Of a DNA stretch of 33,667 nucleotides, positions 29,958 to 33,667 are shown piece by piece; the first letter of the stretch is position 1, and every line of letters begins with the position of its first letter. Both the position numbers and the translations under genes were made by a program. The notes under the pieces were generated by a model, which was not told the DNA's origin, ran no database searches, and saw only the letters and a program-made list of their open reading frames with translations. This stretch comes from Clostridiales bacterium. Its GTDB lineage: Bacteria; Bacillota; Clostridia; Christensenellales; Pumilibacteraceae. The stretch is taken from positions 1-33,667 of the forward strand of contig JAFLVF010000013.1 of assembly GCA_022508425.1 (NCBI GenBank). The letters are read 5' to 3'.

Positions 29958-29975
29958 TCCAAAGTACGATTATAC

Positions 29976-30890
29976 ATGAAGTTCAAGAAAGTTACGATAT
30001 CTTGCTCGTCAGAAGTTTCGGAAATGATAGCATACGCTATGCACGAAGCGGGCAGTATGGGCGAGGTGTTTGACGACTACAACGATATCAAGCAGGTGCT
30101 TGCCGAGAAACGTTGGGACTATGCCGACGCGTCGCTGTTTGAAGAGAGCGATAAATGTACTGTCAGCGGCTTTTTCACAATAGAGACAGACGATAAATCA
30201 ATTGAAAAACGCATTTGTGACAGCGATTACAGCGGACTGTTTGGCAGTTCCGACGGAATCATACCCGATCTGTCAATCGAGATTATCGATTCGGCAGAAT
30301 GGGAAAACGAATGGAAGAAGTATTATAAACCGTTTTCTGTAGGCAAATTAGTTATAGTCCCCGAATGGGAGAAATATACGGCGTTAGGCGGTGTGCCGGT
30401 CAGACTGAATCCGGGGCTTGCATTCGGCACAGGCACGCACGAAACTACGTCTATGTGCATTTCGCTCATGCAAACCATAGAATTACAAGGCAAACGCGTA
30501 ATAGACTTCGGGTGCGGAAGCGGAATACTCGGTATATGTGCGCACAAGCTCGGTGCATGCGATGTAATATTCGTAGATACCGACGAGCAGGCCGTGACTG
30601 CGACAATCAATAACTGCGCATTAAACGGTATAGATAATCCAAATGTTTTACAATGTGACGTCAGGAATATACAAAATCAAGCGGACGTCATCGTAGCTAA
30701 TATCACTGCAGACGTGCTTATGGACGTCGCGCCGCTGATTAAGTCGTTGCTCAAAGAGGGTGGATACGCAATAATTAGCGGAATAATTTCTTCAAAGGCG
30801 CAAGCTGTCGTAGATACCTACAAACATAGCTTTACATACGTCGACGGCGACAAGAAAAACGAATGGAGTGCATACGTCTTTAGATTATGA
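29976..30890 (+). CDS. prmA: Ribosomal protein L11 methyltransferase
   Basis: NPGLAFGTGTHETTSMCISLMQ, VIDFGCGSGILGICAHKLGA, VIVANITADVL. Confidence 0.96.
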   Translation: MKFKKVTISCSSEVSEMIAYAMHEAGSMGEVFDDYNDIKQVLAEKRWDYADASLFEESDKCTVSGFFTIETDDKSIEKRICDSDYSGLFGSSDGIIPDLSIEIIDSAEWENEWKKYYKPFSVGKLVIVPEWEKYTALGGVPVRLNPGLAFGTGTHETTSMCISLMQTIELQGKRVIDFGCGSGILGICAHKLGACDVIFVDTDEQAVTATINNCALNGIDNPNVLQCDVRNIQNQADVIVANITADVLMDVAPLIKSLLKEGGYAIISGIISSKAQAVVDTYKHSFTYVDGDKKNEWSAYVFRL

Positions 30891-31594
30891 GATTCTATGT
30901 AAATAATATAAAATCACCGCTTGAGCTTACAGGCGATGCACATACTCATGCCGCGTATTCGTTGCGTGTTCGTGTTGGCGACTATATTACTGTGTTTGAC
31001 GGTAAAGGCGTCGAATGTTCGTGCAAGGTTACGTCTGTCAACAAGGACAAAACCTGCCTCGAAATAATCGATACTCGCGAGAATGTAGGGGAGACAAAGA
31101 CCGAATATTCCCTGTATCTTTCGGTGATTAAACAAGATAGGTTTGAGCTTGCCGTACAAAAGGCGACGGAACTTGGCGTAAGCAATATTATTCCGGTATA
31201 TTCGTCGTACACACAGCGAGTCGGCAATCTAAATATTGATAGACTGCATAAAATCGCCATCTCGGCATGTGAGCAGTGCGGAAGAAGCAAAGTCCCGACA
31301 ATTGAGCAGCCCATCGAGTTTGACGAGCTATTAGAACGCACGAAGCACACCCATATGATATTTCCCTGGGAACGCGAAATGCACGGCTCGTTAATGGAGG
31401 CTATCGACAATTCCAAATCCGTTTCGGTATTTGTCGGGCCGGAAGGCGGCATAACCGAACAAGAAAAAATAGCGCTTGTCAATGCCGGCGCACACTCTGT
31501 CACGCTCGGACCGAGGATACTGAGAGCGGAAACGGCGGCAATAACAACATTGTCTGTAATATGCTGTGCAATGGGAGAGTGGAGCCTTGATTAG
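30887..31594 (+). CDS. rsmE: 16S rRNA (uracil1498-N3)-methyltransferase RsmE
   Basis: QKATELGVSNIIPV, VFVGPEGGITEQEK, SVTLGPRILRAETAAITTLSV; ATGA overlap with prmA. Confidence 0.96.
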   Translation: MRFYVNNIKSPLELTGDAHTHAAYSLRVRVGDYITVFDGKGVECSCKVTSVNKDKTCLEIIDTRENVGETKTEYSLYLSVIKQDRFELAVQKATELGVSNIIPVYSSYTQRVGNLNIDRLHKIAISACEQCGRSKVPTIEQPIEFDELLERTKHTHMIFPWEREMHGSLMEAIDNSKSVSVFVGPEGGITEQEKIALVNAGAHSVTLGPRILRAETAAITTLSVICCAMGEWSLD

Positions 31595-32882
31595 CGTAAG
31601 CGTTGTAACGCTGGGATGCAAAGTCAATCAAGCGGAAAGCACGGCAATTATAGCCGCGCTAAACGAAAAAACCGGTTATCATGCATCGGAGGGACTATCA
31701 ACCGCCGATGTTTATGTTTTGAATACGTGTTCGGTTACTGCGGAAGCAGACAGAAAATCTCGTCAATATTTAAGCAAAATGCGCAAGCTCAACGACAAGT
31801 GTCGTATAATAGTAATAGGGTGTAGCTCTCAAAACAACGCCGAGCATTTTGCCAAAAACAATGTTACAGCAATCGGCGGCTCTGAAAATAAAGTCGATTT
31901 TGTCATCGACAATATAAAAGAAATATCCGAAAGTATTCTACATGATAGAATACTTTTTAATGATTATAGTGAAAAAAATAGTGAAAATTGCGAAAAATTC
32001 AGTAAAAATACGCAAAAAACACGTAAATTTGTCAAAATTCAAGACGGATGCAACAGATTTTGTACCTATTGTATAATACCGTATTTGCGCGGCAGGAGCA
32101 AGTCTGTGCCCATAAATGATATAGTGGCAGAGTGTGAGAGAACGGATTCCGACGAGATTGTATTGACAGGTATTGACATGTCTGACTACGGAAAGGATAT
32201 AGGATCGACTCTATCGGAATTGTTGTCAAAGCTATCGCATATTCAAGCGAGAAAACGTATTAGTTCGCTTGAATGCGAGGTAATAGACGAGGATATGCTG
32301 TCTATAATGAGAGAGGGGAATTATTGTCCGCACTTTCATTTGTCGCTACAAAGCGGCGATGACGGCGTACTCAAATCAATGAACAGGCATTATGATACAA
32401 ATTACTTTTATTCTAAGGTCGAGCTTATACGGCAATTTTTCCCGAATGCGGGCATTACAACGGATATAATAGTCGGTTTTCCCACAGAAACAGACGAAAA
32501 ATTTGAAAATAGCTGTAAATTTATCGAAAAATGCGCGTTTTCAGATATACATGTATTTCCGTACAGTGCGAGAACAGGTACATTGGCGTCGAAAAAATAC
32601 AAAACACTGCCCAAAACAGTGGTGGAAGAGCGAGTTAATAAGTTGCTCGAGATAAAGCACGCCTTACACAAGGCATTTATAGAAAGCAATCTGGGCAAGG
32701 CTTATACCGTGTACACAGAGGACGCGCACGACGGGCTTACTGAAGGTTATACGCAAAATTATATCAAAGTTTACTGCTCCGGCGCTCCGTGCGGAAAAAT
32801 GATTGACATGCGTTTGACAAAACCATACAAAGACGGCGCATACGCACAAATTATAGACGTTGCAGATAATAATCATAATTAA
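31587..32882 (+). CDS. mtaB: tRNA (t6A) methylthiotransferase MtaB
   Basis: VVTLGCKVNQAEST, VLNTCSVTAEADRKSRQ, VKIQDGCNRFCTYCIIPYLRGRSKS radical SAM; TTG 31587 with GGAG SD overlapping rsmE. Confidence 0.94.
   Translation: MISVSVVTLGCKVNQAESTAIIAALNEKTGYHASEGLSTADVYVLNTCSVTAEADRKSRQYLSKMRKLNDKCRIIVIGCSSQNNAEHFAKNNVTAIGGSENKVDFVIDNIKEISESILHDRILFNDYSEKNSENCEKFSKNTQKTRKFVKIQDGCNRFCTYCIIPYLRGRSKSVPINDIVAECERTDSDEIVLTGIDMSDYGKDIGSTLSELLSKLSHIQARKRISSLECEVIDEDMLSIMREGNYCPHFHLSLQSGDDGVLKSMNRHYDTNYFYSKVELIRQFFPNAGITTDIIVGFPTETDEKFENSCKFIEKCAFSDIHVFPYSARTGTLASKKYKTLPKTVVEERVNKLLEIKHALHKAFIESNLGKAYTVYTEDAHDGLTEGYTQNYIKVYCSGAPCGKMIDMRLTKPYKDGAYAQIIDVADNNHN
31930..31958 (+). other. Terminator-like hairpin inside the mtaB coding region
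   Basis: AAAGTATTCTA (31930-31940) - CATGA - TAGAATACTTT (31946-31956) running into TTTTT. Confidence 0.6.
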
Positions 32883-32922
32883 AAATCATGTCAATATATA
32901 TGTGCGTTCATATGAGGGGATA

Positions 32923-33008
32923 GTGATACGCTTATTTTTACAATTATTAAATCACTTCGCAAAAGACAGCTTTTGCGAAGTGTAATAGGCGAAAATAAGG
33001 CGTATTAT
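32923..33008. repeat. Long nested inverted repeat between mtaB and the PBP gene
   Basis: Inner perfect 13-bp stem CACTTCGCAAAAG / CTTTTGCGAAGTG (32953-32965 / 32970-32982); outer ATACGCTTATTTT (32926-32938) / AAAATAAGGCGTAT (32992-33005) with one bulge. Confidence 0.8.
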
Positions 33009-33168
33009 CTTAATAATGCACATTTTTCCATATTTACGAAAAATTTAATTGTTACGAATGTGCAGCGTATTCGCATGTTGATATATGAATATGTTTGCAT
33101 TTAATTTGTGTTCACTCTTTTCTATTTTGTTATTACATAATTAATTGCTAATTTATGATACTAATTAT

Positions 33169-33667
33169 GTGAGAAAGTCGATTAAGATTTCATTAATAAT
33201 TGTTAGCATATTTGCAGCTCTGATATTGCTTGCCGTCGGAATATTCTTTTTGTTGATTGAGCCTAAAGTAAATATTCTCGGTGCGCCAAATCTAGACTTG
33301 AATAATCTTACGTCATATTCTCGTACGGTAAGAATTGTAGACAAGAACGGGAACAATATCGATGAAGCGGCATTTTATGATAACAATAAAATATATGTAA
33401 GATTTTCCGACCTCGATTCCAAGACTGTCAACGCATTTATTTCTATCGAGGACAAACGTTTCTATGAGCATAAAGGCGTAGATTACAAGCGCATGGTGTC
33501 AGCGGCCGTATCCAATATCAAATCACGTTCGTTTAGAGAAGGCGCGTCTACAATCACACAACAGCTTATCAAAAACACGCATTTGTCAAACGAAAAGACG
33601 ATTAAGAGAAAAATCAACGAAATGCGGCTTGCCAGGGCGTTAGAGCGCGTATACAGCAAGGATCACA
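33169..33667 (+). CDS. Class A penicillin-binding protein / transglycosylase (GT51), 5' part only, truncated by window end
   Basis: GTG start, N-terminal TM, AFISIEDKRFYEHKGVDYKRMVSAA, EGASTITQQLIKNTHLS, KINEMRLARALE. Confidence 0.93.
   Translation, partial: MRKSIKISLIIVSIFAALILLAVGIFFLLIEPKVNILGAPNLDLNNLTSYSRTVRIVDKNGNNIDEAAFYDNNKIYVRFSDLDSKTVNAFISIEDKRFYEHKGVDYKRMVSAAVSNIKSRSFREGASTITQQLIKNTHLSNEKTIKRKINEMRLARALERVYSKDH

Noticed and set aside
1-33667. CRISPR arrays, transposases, phage genes, toxin-antitoxin pairs, tRNA/rRNA genes
   Set aside because: None recognised on either strand; gene content is housekeeping plus sporulation.

Overview
The window is a gene-dense, almost entirely core-genome segment of a spore-forming Firmicute (Clostridia-like), identified from gene content only. 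On the + strand, in order: lepA-hemW, a small HExxH membrane protein, hrcA-grpE-dnaK-dnaJ, ackA-comF, rny, spoIIAA-spoIIAB-sigF, TfoX-like / aldo-keto reductase / ECF S-component, spoVAC-spoVAD-spoVAE, yunB, a T-box leader with pheS-pheT, a U32 peptidase and mutS2. On the - strand: tmcAL and a small orphan. Back on the + strand: pta, prmA-rsmE-mtaB and the 5' part of a class A PBP/transglycosylase cut by the window edge. I found no CRISPR array, prophage, transposon, tRNA/rRNA gene or defence system, and nothing that clearly amounts to a new multi-gene system. The points most worth a second look are: (i) the classical lepA...dnaJ-prmA-rsmE-mtaB block is split by ~21 kb whose two ends are ackA and pta; (ii) several transcription-unit-first genes (lepA, DUF3267-like, a micro-ORF before spoVAC, yunB, the PBP) have no Shine-Dalgarno and start at about the predicted +1, suggesting leaderless transcripts in a genome that also uses strong SDs; (iii) an unannotated 39-codon ORF is overlapped ATGA-style with spoVAC; (iv) a terminator-like hairpin lies inside the mtaB reading frame; (v) an ~85-nt nested hairpin lies upstream of the PBP gene; (vi) a degenerate CIRCE precedes hrcA, and structured leaders or stacked hairpins precede dnaJ, rny and spoIIAA. 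All assignments come from reading the sequence by eye; no searches or folding programs were run.
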